The notes below the pieces were generated by a model. It ran no database searches. It was not told the DNA's origin and worked only from the letters and a program-made list of their open reading frames with translations. A stretch of DNA of 64,000 nucleotides from Sebastes aleutianus (taxonomy: Eukaryota; Chordata; Actinopteri; Perciformes; Sebastidae): assembly GCA_916700875.1 (NCBI GenBank), contig CAKAKS010000066.1, positions 18,821,990 through 18,885,989 of the forward strand. The letters are read 5' to 3'. Shown here in pieces: positions 39,716 through 51,800 of the stretch (the stretch's first letter is position 1; each line of letters begins with the position of its first letter). The position numbers and the translations under genes are program-made.

Positions 39716-42280
39716 TGGGTAAAGCTTGTCAGTGTACTGGATTGACATCATTCAGTCTTTCTGGCCTGGCAGTTTACATCATAATCATTTTTTTATGTCT
39801 GACTACTGATGACTAAATGAAATATGCATATGATCTAGTGAAAGTTTTTAATTACCACTTTGATGCACTGCTGAAGAAAATCTGAATATAGCTCTGGCTT
39901 TGTGACAGAAAGTCTATCTTTGGGACAATTTTAGCTGGACTGAGTACTCCATTTCAAATTAACTTTCGGTCTATTCTGTTAGACTGGCACAGATACAGAG
40001 TGGCTTCTCTCAATGCAGTCAGAAAGTATTAGGGCAGTGATAGCTATTCAATTGTTTGTGGTGTTTACCTTCATATTGGGAGAACAATGCATATTTGTAT
40101 ACATTGTCTAGTTTTAGCCAAATGCATGACTGGCCAAGTCAGATAATGTCCACAATATAACTGGAGACCAGACTGAAGACAAAAATAACCCCTGAGACAA
40201 GCAAGGAGTGGAGATGTCTGGCCTGGCAGAGCATCGCCACAGAAGATAAAAGACATGGTTTTAAAGTGTTGGTGCACTTGTCACCTAACATTCACATGTG
40301 ATCATGTGTGATCTGTATTTATAGTGGACCTGCACATGCATAAACATACAATGAGGGGCAATCAGAGGCAATATTAACCAGAAGGTTTTAGCAGCTTCAA
40401 GTGGCGTCTCTTTGGCACATTTAAAGGTTTTCACATTTTATTTTATATCATAAATAAAATTGCAACATGACATAATATTTCCTTTAGAGCACAGTTTAAT
40501 AACAATATCTGAAAAAAAAAAAAAAGAAGTTGCACATCTGTCCTTTTTTAAATTAGTGAAAGAGAATGTTAACCTAGGGAAACATCAGCAAACTCAGTGG
40601 ACATACACCGACCTAATGGCATCAAGACAGTGCACAGTGAGGTGGCTCTTTTATGTAAATTCTTATCTGTGTACGCTTTAAATACCTGTTTAAACAGCCG
40701 TTTGCAGGCTGGAAAGTTGATTTGAAAGCTCCAGTAAGTCAGCCACGGGCTAAACTTGACCTGAGAGAGCTTACATCGTGTTGAGCAGCTACAGCAGTGG
40801 GCCGCTGTTGGTCTCCACTCACCAGCTCATGCCCGCGGTGCAGCTGCCATCACCATTCCACCTCCACACTGATCCGCCTTAGAGCAACTGGCACTGTAAA
40901 ACAGGATGTCTGGATGTCCCCTCCACTTTCTCATTGCTCCCTGGAGTTTTCTGTCTTTTTCTCAAATTATGAACCCTCATCGTTCTGTTCTCTCTCTCTC
41001 TCTTTTGTTGTGCTGTGATTGGGATGTCCTCTCAAGACAGATAGATTAGGATTTTAAAGCTCTCATGACGAATGGCTCCTGCATGAGTTGTGACAGAGGT
41101 GGACAGGCCAGGGTGTGAAAAACTTGCCACTCTGGAGGAAGCACACCTTGCATTCCCGTGGGTCACTTGGGGAGCTGATGCCCATGTTCTCCGCTGCAGT
41201 GACACAGAAGGTCAGTGAACTGTGAAATCTGAAGGCTGACATTGACTTGACATGTAACCATAAAAGCTACTACACGCAAACAAACATGCGCCACTCATAC
41301 ACTCAAGCATGCTACTTCAGCACGTAGGGCACTCCAGTGTGAGTGGGCTCTTGAAGTGGTCTCCCTGCCACTGCATTTACTGTATGGCCATCCCTTTAGG
41401 CTTCATTGATGCTAGGTCCAGTAGTCCCCAGTCCTCATTTGGCCTTATATGGTGGTGTAATCTGGAGGACTGGGATCATCCTCTGTCTGTGTGACTGTGT
41501 CACTGTGGATCCTACCAGACTGAGCGTAATGAGATTGCAGGCAGGATGTGGCTAATCACCTTTCCCTGGCAGACGGACGATGTGAGAGGGCCAGCTTCAT
41601 ACCTGCTGAGAGGTGGAGTAGCCATTCTGTTTGACTTCAACCATTGACCCTGACGTGTGCAAGTATGAAAAAGGAGATTTCATACCCGTAGAGGTTAAAT
41701 AACCGAGTCCAAAGTCTAACCTCAAGAGTTCAATGCATGTGTATATTCTGCGATTTTGTCTGTGAACACCCTCATGTCTTTGTCTTCCTCTCTGCATCTC
41801 TGCATGTGTGTTATGGGAGTGGGGGGGGGGGGGGGGGGGGGGCGGCGCTGACAGGCTGCCAAGGGGAGGAAGAGTGTGTGAAGGAGAATGGCAGGCCAGC
41901 CTGGCTGTTCTGCTCTGTTTCACCATAACTGCGTTGTCAGATTTGAGGATGGGCACTGATCTGAGTACTACCACGGGAGCCTGACTGGGTGTCGACCGAG
42001 GGCCTTCATCCATATTAATTGTCATATTATCATAATGCTTCATTGCCCTCAAAGGCAGCACGTGGGAAGATCACCACCCTCCTATGCCTTTGAAGACAAT
42101 GACGTTTTGTTTTTTTTGCATTCACTGACATGTTGCTTGTGATGTGAGGCAGTAGCATCGTGTCTTCTAATGTAATTAAAAATAAGCTCCCTTGCTTATA
42201 TTTGTAAATGTGAATGAATTACCTATTGCGAGTGGTCTTTGGTTCTTGATTGTGTTAGTTTGAGTAACGAGTTATTTTTT
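39716..42280. other. intergenic, no gene recognised
   Basis: Unique sequence with a G22 run at 41821-41842. A 154-codon minus-strand open frame crosses that run (41597-42061), but it shows no recognised domain and no splice context. Confidence 0.5.
41821..41842 (+). repeat. G22 homopolymer
   Basis: 22 consecutive G residues are followed by CGGCGC and preceded by GGGAGT. It can form a G-quadruplex on the plus strand. Confidence 0.95.
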
Positions 42281-42991
42281 TAGGGCTGTCAATTGATTAA
42301 TCGCAAATTAATAACACATTTTTTATCTGTTCAAAATGTACCTTAAAGGGAGATTTTTCAAGTATTTAATACTCTTATCAACATGGGAGCGGAAAAATAT
42401 GCTGCTTTATGCAAATGTATGAATATATTTATTATTGGAAATCAATTAACAACACAAAACAATGACAGATATTGTCCAGAAACCCTCACAGGTACTGCAT
42501 TTAGCATAAAAATATTCTCAAATCATAACATGGCAAACTGCAGCCCAACAGGCAACAACAGCTGTCAGTGTGTCAGTGCGCTGACTTGACTATGACTTGC
42601 CCCAAACTGCATGTGATTATCATAAAGTTGGCATGTCTGTAAAGGGGAGACTCGTCGGTACAGAACTCATTTTCAGTCGCATATCTTGAGGTCAGAGGTC
42701 AAGGGACTCATTTGAAAGTGGCCATGACAGTTTTTCCTCGCCAAAATTGAGCACAGGTTTGGAGCGTTATTTAACCTCCTTCTTGACAAGCTAGTATGAC
42801 ATGGTTGGTACAAATGGATTCCTTATGTTTTCTAGTTTCATATGATACCAGTATCTTCACTCTAGCTTTAAAACCACTACAGCCCATTACATCCTAAAAA
42901 AACACAAGTCGCTAGATGCGTTAAAGGAATTAGTAACGTTAAAACAAATTAGCAATAATTTATTATTATCACGTTAACTTTGACCGACCTA
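42281..42991 (+). mobile_element. hAT-like non-autonomous element, family 1 copy C
   Basis: The ends are TAGGGCTGTCAA and TTTGACCGACCTA. The flanks TATTTTTT and ATTTTTTT are consistent with an 8-bp duplication. The body is homologous to copies A, B and D. Confidence 0.78.
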
Positions 42992-43977
42992 ATTTTTTTT
43001 CTGTCCTCATTGCCTTTATGAGTGGGCAGGTTGTTGCAGCAACCATGTTTGAACGTCTTTCATCCTGTGTGGTTAGATATGTAAGTTAAAGAGCATGCAT
43101 TAGATATAAACTGTAAGTGTGACAAGCTATACTTGCATGTAGACTTCCTTTCTCAGTCTCTCTTTCTGCCGTCCCTCTCACACACAGACCACACACACAC
43201 ACACACACACCTTCTTTAGCAAAATCTTCATAATGTGTCTCAACCCAGTAACCCCTTGGTGTCTCATTTAAGTGCTAAAGTGGTTTAGTGTCTGAGGTGA
43301 AGTACACACATTAACACATATTATGTTCCAAGTTCCAGGGTCAGTGCACAAGCCTGCTGCCTCCCTTCTCTTCCTCAACTCATGAAGAGGACACTAGCAG
43401 GCACATCGGGACTTGTGTGAATAAATCACCGGATTAACATAAAAGTTTAAAAAGGGGAGTGAGTGACACATGGATGGATAGCGTGAGCAAAGGTCCTCGG
43501 GAGTAGCAGGCCTCGTTTTCCAACATTACTTTCATGGGATTTATGAAGCCTTCCCATGCCATGTCCGATGTCAGCCAGATGCTTAAAATTTAATATCACG
43601 TGTGAATTATCAATGCGAATTCAAGATGTGACATGAATCCTTAAGTTGTCATCTGAAAAAATAACTCCTAATGGGCATGTTTCTGAGAATATGTCTCCGA
43701 TCGTGCCAGGATGTAGTGTTTGCTGTTGATACATTAAAATCTATTTTAATAATCTATACTTTTTGTTTGGGAATATGTTTTGTATAATTAATTTAAGTTT
43801 CATGTTGTGCTTTTACTTTCTGTTGCTAGTTCCACTTTTATATATTTTTTTTTTCTGTGGCATTTCATCTGGTCTGTTTAGTATACTAACAATTCACATG
43901 ACTTCAGTTCCTCCTTCGCACAAGATGGTTATTATGCTGCAGGAGGCAGCAGGTCCGTCTGTCTCTGAACAGATCTG

Positions 43978-44009
<32 letters not shown>

Positions 44010-44954
44010 ATGAGGTGACATTTCATTGAGTGTTGTGGTGTATGTAAAACAGAGAGCGTGAAAGAGACAGATATGAGGCCTGCTTCACATTTGTGCAGCA
44101 CACTCTTGCATTTGTTTTTCTGTCTGCACACACTTGTCTTGTAATATTCTAATTGGTGCCGTATGAGACTTCCGCTGGCGTCGCCTCAATATGTGCAATA
44201 TGTGCCCGCCTGGCCTCCGTGTGTCAGTGAGTTACTAATGTGTTGAGCAGGCTCTGCTGTTGTACACCTCCTGCAGTCCCCAGAGGGAGTTGGACGAGGC
44301 AGATGGGGAGGCCAATGTGGTGCTTTATTAGTGGAGAACTGCAGGTTGTGTGCACACAATTAATGCATCGGCTTAATCACAAAAACAGTGTGAAATTACA
44401 CAAAAGAGAGACTTTCCTTCTCTATAGATGAATACTGCAGATGACAGAGCCCTTACAAATTACTGGTTTACTGTTTTCTACGACAATAGACAGCAGAAGC
44501 CTTGACTCTTTCCTTTTTGTTTCTCCCTGACACTCACAGTGGCAGCCAGACACGCTCTGACCAGAAAAGCTCTCCTACTTTCGCTGTGGTGCAGGGGGGC
44601 TGTTTTTCACTTTCTTTTTTTTTTCTGAGGGCGAGCGGGGGAGTTTGCAGCTGCCACTCGAATGCACATATGGGCAGAGCGGTGGTGAGATTGGGGGTGG
44701 GGGGTATGGGGGGCAGAGAGCACATGGCCCCCTCAGTCACACTTTTACAGAGGGATGGCGGTAGAAAAACAGGCAGCTGTCTTGCAAGCACAACTTTTCG
44801 ATTTTTGATAAGGACGACTTTGACAAAAGAGACTGAGTAAGAGTAGAACAACATCACTGATGAAAGAGCTGTGTTTGCACCAAGGTTTGGTGTTAAATAT
44901 TGGGTCAGTTCCTGTTTTGGAAAAAGATCACACGCCTTCTGCTATTCATTTATG
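42992..44954. other. intergenic, microsatellites only
   Basis: Contains (AC)n at about 43190-43210 and (GT)n at 43983-44010. No gene is recognised. Confidence 0.5.
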
Positions 44955-45752
44955 TAGGGGAGAGTGGTGTCTGGTGGGACAGGGCCAACCATGCTTATGC
45001 CATTCACCGTTCTCACACTCATCCACACCCTCTTCACTTTCAACCTCACATTTTTTATGTATCACACACACGTTATTTTTCTTCAGCCATACTGTTTTTA
45101 GTTATGCCACATAAAAAAAATATACCATTGGAAAGGTTATTTTCTGGCCTATCAGTTGATTCTAGTGTTAGCAGTCGGAATTTGTGTTGGTAGCTAGCAC
45201 ACGAGTCCAAAGTGTATCTGCTCTCCATGGGGCGGTTGGGACAATATTGTTTATAGTTCCTACCTTGTAACAAATCAACAAAAACAAGGCAAAGGCTTTT
45301 ATTAATTGAATAAGACCCATTGTGAAGTCACTGAGTGAATGTTTATTCAAGTGGCAGCCAATCAGAAATCCTTTTTTTGCCAAATTCCATATCTCAGTAA
45401 TTTATAAAAATGTAATAATTTTACAAATGTTTTCCTTTTCTCAAAAAAATGTGACATTGTAAATATAAGGTGCTCAAATTTAGACTGCATTTTTTTTCTC
45501 AATTTAAATGATATTTTTTTTAGGCCAGAACAACATCCCAACTGTCCCAGGAGGCAGAATTATGGGAAAATACACTCCTAGTACATTTTACAAAATTGTG
45601 CCGTTCGCATTTGGGTTTGGCTCTAAAGAACTTGATAAATTATTAGCAGACACCTGTATTTGTTTAAGGATCAAATTATTTTCATCACTGTTCCAGTAGT
45701 CTGTGAGTAATGGAAGGTTATTTGGTGTCCCAACCGACCCTGCTCTCCCCTA
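44955..45752. mobile_element. candidate DNA transposon with TAGGGGAGAG inverted ends
   Basis: The left end TAGGGGAGAGTGGTGTCTGG (then TGGGAC) pairs with the right end (GTCCCAACCGACCCTGCTCT, then CCCCTA). The interior is AT-rich and non-coding. The target duplication is not clear. Confidence 0.55.
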
Positions 45753-47620
45753 TTTAAACCTGATTATTTTATTATTTTACATGCTGTGTCTACATGAAAA
45801 ATTGTTTATGTAAATGCACGTACATGCCATTGTAGTACTGCAGTAGACTCATCATGTTTGAGACTATAAATGGAAATTCAGGAACAACTGACATGACTCT
45901 GTCAATGTCCAGCATGTGTGATGCCTGCATCCTTGTCATATTGTTTGAAAAGATGCTTGTCCAGATGGGCTCTGGAGGGAATTAAGAGCACTCAAGCACA
46001 AGTAGAATGACAACTGATACTCCACAGACAGACTACTATTACAACTAATGGACTGCATCAATAAGAGAAGCTACATTCAGCTTGATGTTTTAAAAAAAAA
46101 AAGAAGATTTTTACAGATTCAAGTTAATAAGCCTAATTTACTTGGCACCCATTCAGATATATAAAGCTCACAGCTTCCCATTTTATATGACAAGCCAATT
46201 CCACTTGTTCGGAAGGATTAATATTTGCAGAAAAAAAGTCCCTGAATATAAAAGGGGGAAAGTGAAGGATGAAGACCTTCCACGATATGAAAATGCACTG
46301 TGTGGCTCGGCGCCCATGTTTGAGGTTGATGATCAGATGATATCACCCTGGCACTGATGGTCTGGGCGGTTCCTTTTCCCGTCTGGGGTTTGCCACGAGA
46401 GATGGACAGCAGCTCCCCGGGGGCCAATGAAACGGGTTGTTATTAGAGGCACTTCCTGTAAAAAGTTACTTACAAATATCAGACTCATAAAACACACAAG
46501 TGTGTGTGAGGTGTGTGTGTGTGAGAGAGCGTGTAGGGCATAAAAGCATGGTATTATCCAGCATCATGGGTTAATCCTGAGACAAATGCATGATTAGAAA
46601 CATAAAACATGCATAGCACTGTGTAAAAAACCTATTGTATATTCATCATCCATCAAAATTCAACATCCCTGTCTGTGACCTCAATACCCATTAGTCCAAT
46701 TTTATCACTTCACTGAAACAGGAAGGGTATTGCCAGCAGCTACTGTGTATTGGTTTGCTGCATCAGGTGATGAGTCACAGCCTATATGAGGTTATCCCAT
46801 CCATCCGGACATGCAGGCTGACACCAGAAGCTACTCACTGCTCAGCCTATTTGAGCAACAGCTGAGACATCACACACCCCACTAACCGTCCACTGAATGC
46901 ATGACATCATGTTCACTCCGGTGTTTTATATGCATCAGTAAGGGATTAATGTCTCTCTGGCTAAATTAAGACTGCTGTTGTGCTCTTTTAGCCATACTCC
47001 TCTCTCTGTCTCATTACAACCTCCTGAGAGAATTTCTGTTAGCCCTCTTTGCTGTTTTCTATACTCTTGTCTCTATCTCTTCTTCAACAAAATCTTTTTC
47101 CCTCTGCTCTCTCATCTCTCTCTCTCTGTCCCTGTGTGTCCTCTCCTCCTCCGCCTCGCCTCACCTCCCTCCAGCCCCCTCAGGCCGCGACATGTGCGTT
47201 GCAATCTGCAGCCCCGGTGCTCTGCTGTCTCCTCGGGCCTCCGCGTCACCCTGTACCCTCCCCTTGTGCTTTTAGGCCCCTCTGTTTAATTCATGAGCTT
47301 CCTGTGGCTCCTGTCATGTCTCATCGGGGCCACAGGAAGGCACGCCGTAAATAATGGAGCATCCCCAAAGACATGTTCAATGCCGACTGTCACTGCAGCG
47401 CGCCGCATGCTCCCACGGAGAAGACGGGACAACAGTCTGTGTTCCTGTGTGCCTCTCTAACACATATGTCATGCTCATAACATTATTTTTGTACACATAT
47501 GGTGAACACAAAGTGTAGTTACAGTAGGACTGCTAGCATGCGTATAAGCACATACTGTGTTGATGTACCACATTTCACTTCTCAGATATTTTGTACTTTG
47601 TAGAATATACATTAATAAAT
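45753..47620. other. intergenic, no gene recognised
   Basis: Unique sequence. 47270-47420 is GC-richer than its surroundings and could be a conserved non-coding element. Confidence 0.45.
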
Positions 47621-48279
47621 TAGGGCTGTCAATCGATTCATATATTTAATTGTGATTAATAGCAAATTGATCACACACTTTTTATGTTTACAATGTATCT
47701 TAAAGGGAGATTTGTCAAGTATTTAATACTCTTATCAACATGGGAGTGGGCAACTATGCGTGCTTTATGCAAATGTATGCATATATTTTTTACTGGAAAT
47801 CAATTAACAACTCAAAACAATGGCAAATATTGTCCAGAAACCCTCACAGGTACTGCATTTAACATAAAAAATATGCTCAAATCATAACATGGCAAACTCA
47901 AGCCCAACAGGCAACAACAACTTGTCTATGACTTGCCCCAAACTACATGTGATTATCATAAAGTGGGCATGTCTGTAAAGGGGAGACTCGTGGGTACCCA
48001 TAGAACCCATTTTTCATTCACATAACTTGAGGTCAGAGGTCAAGGGACCTCTTTGAGAATGGCCATGCCAGTTTTTCCTCATCAAGCTAGTATGGTTTAG
48101 TACCAATGGATTCCTTAGGTTTTCTAGTTTCATATGATGCCAGTATCTTCACTCTAGCTTTAAAACTGAACCCGCTACAACCTAAAAACCACAAGTTGCG
48201 TTAATGCATTAAAGAATTTAGTGGCGTTAAAATGAATTTGGGTTAATGCGTTATTATCCCGTTTACTTTGACAGCCCTA
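47621..48279 (+). mobile_element. hAT-like non-autonomous element, family 1 copy D
   Basis: The ends are TAGGGCTGTCAA and TTTGACAGCCCTA. The flanks TAATAAAT (47613-47620) and AAATAAAT (48280-48287) match at 7 of 8. The body matches copies A-C, for example CTTAAAGGGAGATTTGTCAA. Confidence 0.83.
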
Positions 48280-48287
48280 AAATAAAT

Positions 48288-49713
48288 GTATATCAGATGA
48301 AAATGTGAATAAATCAATGAGGATTTTCATCTTCAGCTTCATGCGCAGCAACATTGCACAATAAAACATTTTTTTTAACCTCAAATTTTAAATTAGAAAT
48401 GACTTTTTATGTATTCATACTACACTTGTTTTATTTCAATAGTCAACATGATCCCAGACACTATAATCCCTATAAAACAAACTGAGGCTCATTTATCAAA
48501 CAAGCATAGCGCTCTCCCACTGCTAGAATCATTACCATTGATCACCTCTGGGCGTTTTATTGGCATTATTCACAACAGAGGTGGTATCGAAAGCAACATC
48601 CCATCAGCGATCTTCTGTGGAATCCTTCCTTAAACCCCATAACAGCATGCTCGGATCAATACTGTTGTGAGACAAAATGAGAAATCAGGGCAGTGGTGAG
48701 GAGGCAAGGCCCTCGCTTAATTCTCACAGGGCAGTCTTTAGAGGCAGCGTCTTTAAAATGATGTGCTTGTTAGGCATAGCCGAGCAATTCCTCAAACACA
48801 ACAAAGATCCCTCTGTCCTACTCAAATATCTACCCTCAGGATATATGTTCTGCGTACATCAATAAAGAATGGATCAGGATGGTGGGGACTGAGTCTGGAT
48901 GGGATTGTAAAGCTCCAGGCTCAAAACATAGTGTCCTTTTAATTTGCCTTATTTTCTTTGCAACATCATCACTCACCCTGCAGGATTTCTTCATTATCAA
49001 TTTTCAGAGCATCAGGCATGTTTATGACTTACTATAAATCGGGCGAACAAGCCGGTAATGTAAATGAGGCTCAATGCTGCGATGTCCAGATACAAACTGA
49101 GTCAGCTGTGGAATAAAAATAAACTGATTCGGCCTTGTATCCAAGCTGAAGGCCTATTTTTCTATTCTGCAGGGGGTGAATGTTTCATACTTAATGGAGA
49201 GGTGTGTGTGTGTGTGTGAGTGTGCAGGTTTACAGTGGTCATATTCACCCGTTGAGGCTGTTATTTTTACCATCTCACTCATGCAGACCATAGTATGCCA
49301 CAATCTGAGGTAATGAATGCAATGACTGCTTCCCTTACAGTAATGTCTCCCCACAGCGCTTGGAATGATATCAGAATTAAGTGTCATGTTTGAGTGTGCA
49401 CACAATGAATGTGTTTCCATATGTGTCAGGTAGAGAGAGAGAGACAGTGACAAATAGAGATGTAAATGTCACAGCAGTAGATCACATCAACATAGGACAT
49501 CTCTTGGGGGTAACAACCTGGCAACACACCATGTCCTTATTGATCTGTGCCGTGTTCAGCAAATCTGCTACTTAGGCTGGCTGACTGTGTTTTATTATCA
49601 CCTGTATAACCCCCCACTGTTCAACATGGGGATGTATGTTGTTTAATTCTGCTTGATCTGGCTCCCCTGTGGCTGTTGATGCAGCCCATTTGGTAGGAAG
49701 CCTACATAGAGGA

Positions 49714-49748
<35 letters not shown>

Positions 49749-50087
49749 CATACACTCATTCTTCAGCATAGTTTCGACTGTATATGACAATAACGGCCGC
49801 GGTTCATTTGTTTTCTTTCTGATACTTCTCACGTGATTCTTCTTTACCAAAAGAAGATCTGGTCTACTAATATTGTACCTCAGAGAACATATTGGGCTAT
49901 TTTAACAATATCATTAATAGATAGATGCTAAAGAGACAAAGATAGTAAACCAAAACCATTAGACCATACTGTTCTGTTTGGGGACCTCAGCTGACCTAAA
50001 AGCTCAAATGACATACTTCTATGAACTTTAAACTCATTCATGACTTTTTCAAAATAAACGAGAATAGCTTAAAACATGACTTTTCAT
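48288..50087. other. intergenic, candidate conserved non-coding sequence
   Basis: 48460-48870 is non-repetitive mixed-composition sequence with no coding signature. (GT)n runs lie at about 49203-49220 and 49715-49746. Confidence 0.4.
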
Positions 50088-50357
50088 TAGGGCTGCAATT
50101 ACCGATTATTTCCATTGTCGATTAATCTGTTGATTATTTTCTCGATTAATCGATTAGTTGTTTGGTCTATAAAATGTCAGAAAATGGTGAAAAATGTCGA
50201 GATGACGTCCTCAAAATGTCTTGTTTTATCCACAACTCAAAGATATCCAGATCTCTGGAGTAAAGAAACAAGAAAATATTCGCATTTAAGAAGCTGGAAT
50301 AAGAGTTGGCGATTAATTTAATAGTCGACACCTAATCAATTAATCGATGCTGCTCTA
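50088..50357 (+). mobile_element. hAT-like MITE with TAGGGCTGCAA ends
   Basis: The ends TAGGGCTGCAAT and ATGCTGCTCTA are imperfectly inverted. They are flanked by CTTTTCAT (50080-50087) and GTTTTCAT (50358-50365), a 7-of-8 target duplication. The body carries CGATTAATCGATTAGTTG, typical of a widespread teleost MITE. It is a different family from copies A-D. Confidence 0.8.
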
Positions 50358-50365
50358 GTTTTCAT

Positions 50366-51587
50366 GCATGGCCCATTCATTAATTTGTTAATTTCCATAT
50401 TTTGTTACAGTCACCAAACGTGCAAGCCCAGTTTGAGGCAGAGGGAAGAGTTACCACTTATACAATATTATATATACACACTACTTTTCTACATGCTGGA
50501 TTTTAACAAGGCCAGATGAAAAGAAAAAATATATGCAAAGGAAAAAAAGTTTGATTTTGCAATGATTATTGTTAATTTTGCACATAGAGCAGTGGATTCT
50601 GTGGGACCCCGAACAAAACAAAAAATACAAGGGTTAAATGATTTGCCATAATAAGTACGGCAACAACCGGTGATTTAGAAGGCAATGTATGCAAGTATAA
50701 TAAAATAAAATAAAAAAAAAACTCCTTAAATGTGGCCCTTTCCTTGCATTGCTGCCTAATATTTTTACCAAGCTGCAGTAGCAGGAAGTAGGAGGAGGGC
50801 ACTGTATGACCAAGAGACCTCTGCATGCCAAGAGACACAGTTTACACAGCTGGTTGTGACATTATGACAGTAGCTGTTAATAAACTCACACACACTGACT
50901 TTTCAATCTGGCAGCAAGATTTTGTTTGATCACTTCAGCTTTTGTAGGCTTTATCAAAAACAAAACGGCTATATGCTACTCCAGTTTCCTAATGAAGCTC
51001 TTTATATCATTCAGTGGCTTGATAACAAGCAAATTATCCCACTCAAGCATGAATAATGCAAAACAGATTTAGATCATGGAGTAGATTGCATTATAAATCA
51101 GCAGAGTGTGCGGAGGCGAGAGGTGAGTGTTTGCTATCTGTTTGGCATAATCCGCTCCGTGGAATGGCTGTCGTAAAAAAGTGTGTTACTTACCCAAGTG
51201 ATGAAGTTGGGTCTCAGTGGAGCAGCTCCCATGGGCTGCCCAGAGTAACACTGCAGGAGGCTTTGTTTTGTGTTAAGTGGAAGAGCGATGGTGGATTAGA
51301 CACTACAGTGAAAAATAAGGGCACTGCAGGTGGGGAAATCTAGGACGAGCCATTAGATGAGGAAGGATATTCATCTTCAGCGCTTAACCCATGTGTTCCA
51401 GCACAAACAGGCTGGAAATATCATCTTTCTTCCGCTATTCTGTTTCTCTTGCCATTTGCCGATATTAGATTTTCTGACCCAAATAATAGAAAATGACTTC
51501 CTTTAATCCAAAATTGGACCAGGAGTCGATTTAGTGATTTGGGGGCTCCAGGCAAATGCCGTCTTGCTTTACTTTTCACCAACACCG
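50366..51587. other. intergenic, nothing recognised
   Basis: Unique AT-rich sequence with no gene or repeat family recognised. Confidence 0.45.
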
Positions 51588-51800
51588 CACAGTAAAAGTC
51601 CTGCATTCAAATTTGTAAATGTACTTAATGTCTGTTCAAGGTGGAGCTTTCAGTTCTAATATGATGCTGGATAGTTTAATGAATAATATCTAATGCATCA
51701 TATTTCAATAGTTATATTTTGTGAGTCAAATCTGAATCTGCAACATAACCAGTAACATTTCTCTGTCAGGTAAATGTAGTACTACAATGTTCCTCTGAAG
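51588..51800. mobile_element. degenerate fragment of the GGTGGAAT-type element
   Basis: AAAAGTCCTGCATTCAAAT and GGATAGTTTAATGAATAAT are shared with the element family at 56594-57171. No ends are preserved. Confidence 0.4.

Noticed and set aside
39296..39751. 151-codon open frame on the minus strand (and a 131-codon frame on plus)
   Set aside because: It is created by the stop-poor 114-bp GC-rich tandem repeat, is open on both strands, and gives a repetitive product with no domain.
41597..42061. 154-codon minus-strand open frame
   Set aside because: It reads through the G22 run as poly-Pro, has no recognised domain or splice context, and both ends look like non-coding sequence. It is kept only as an unverified curiosity.
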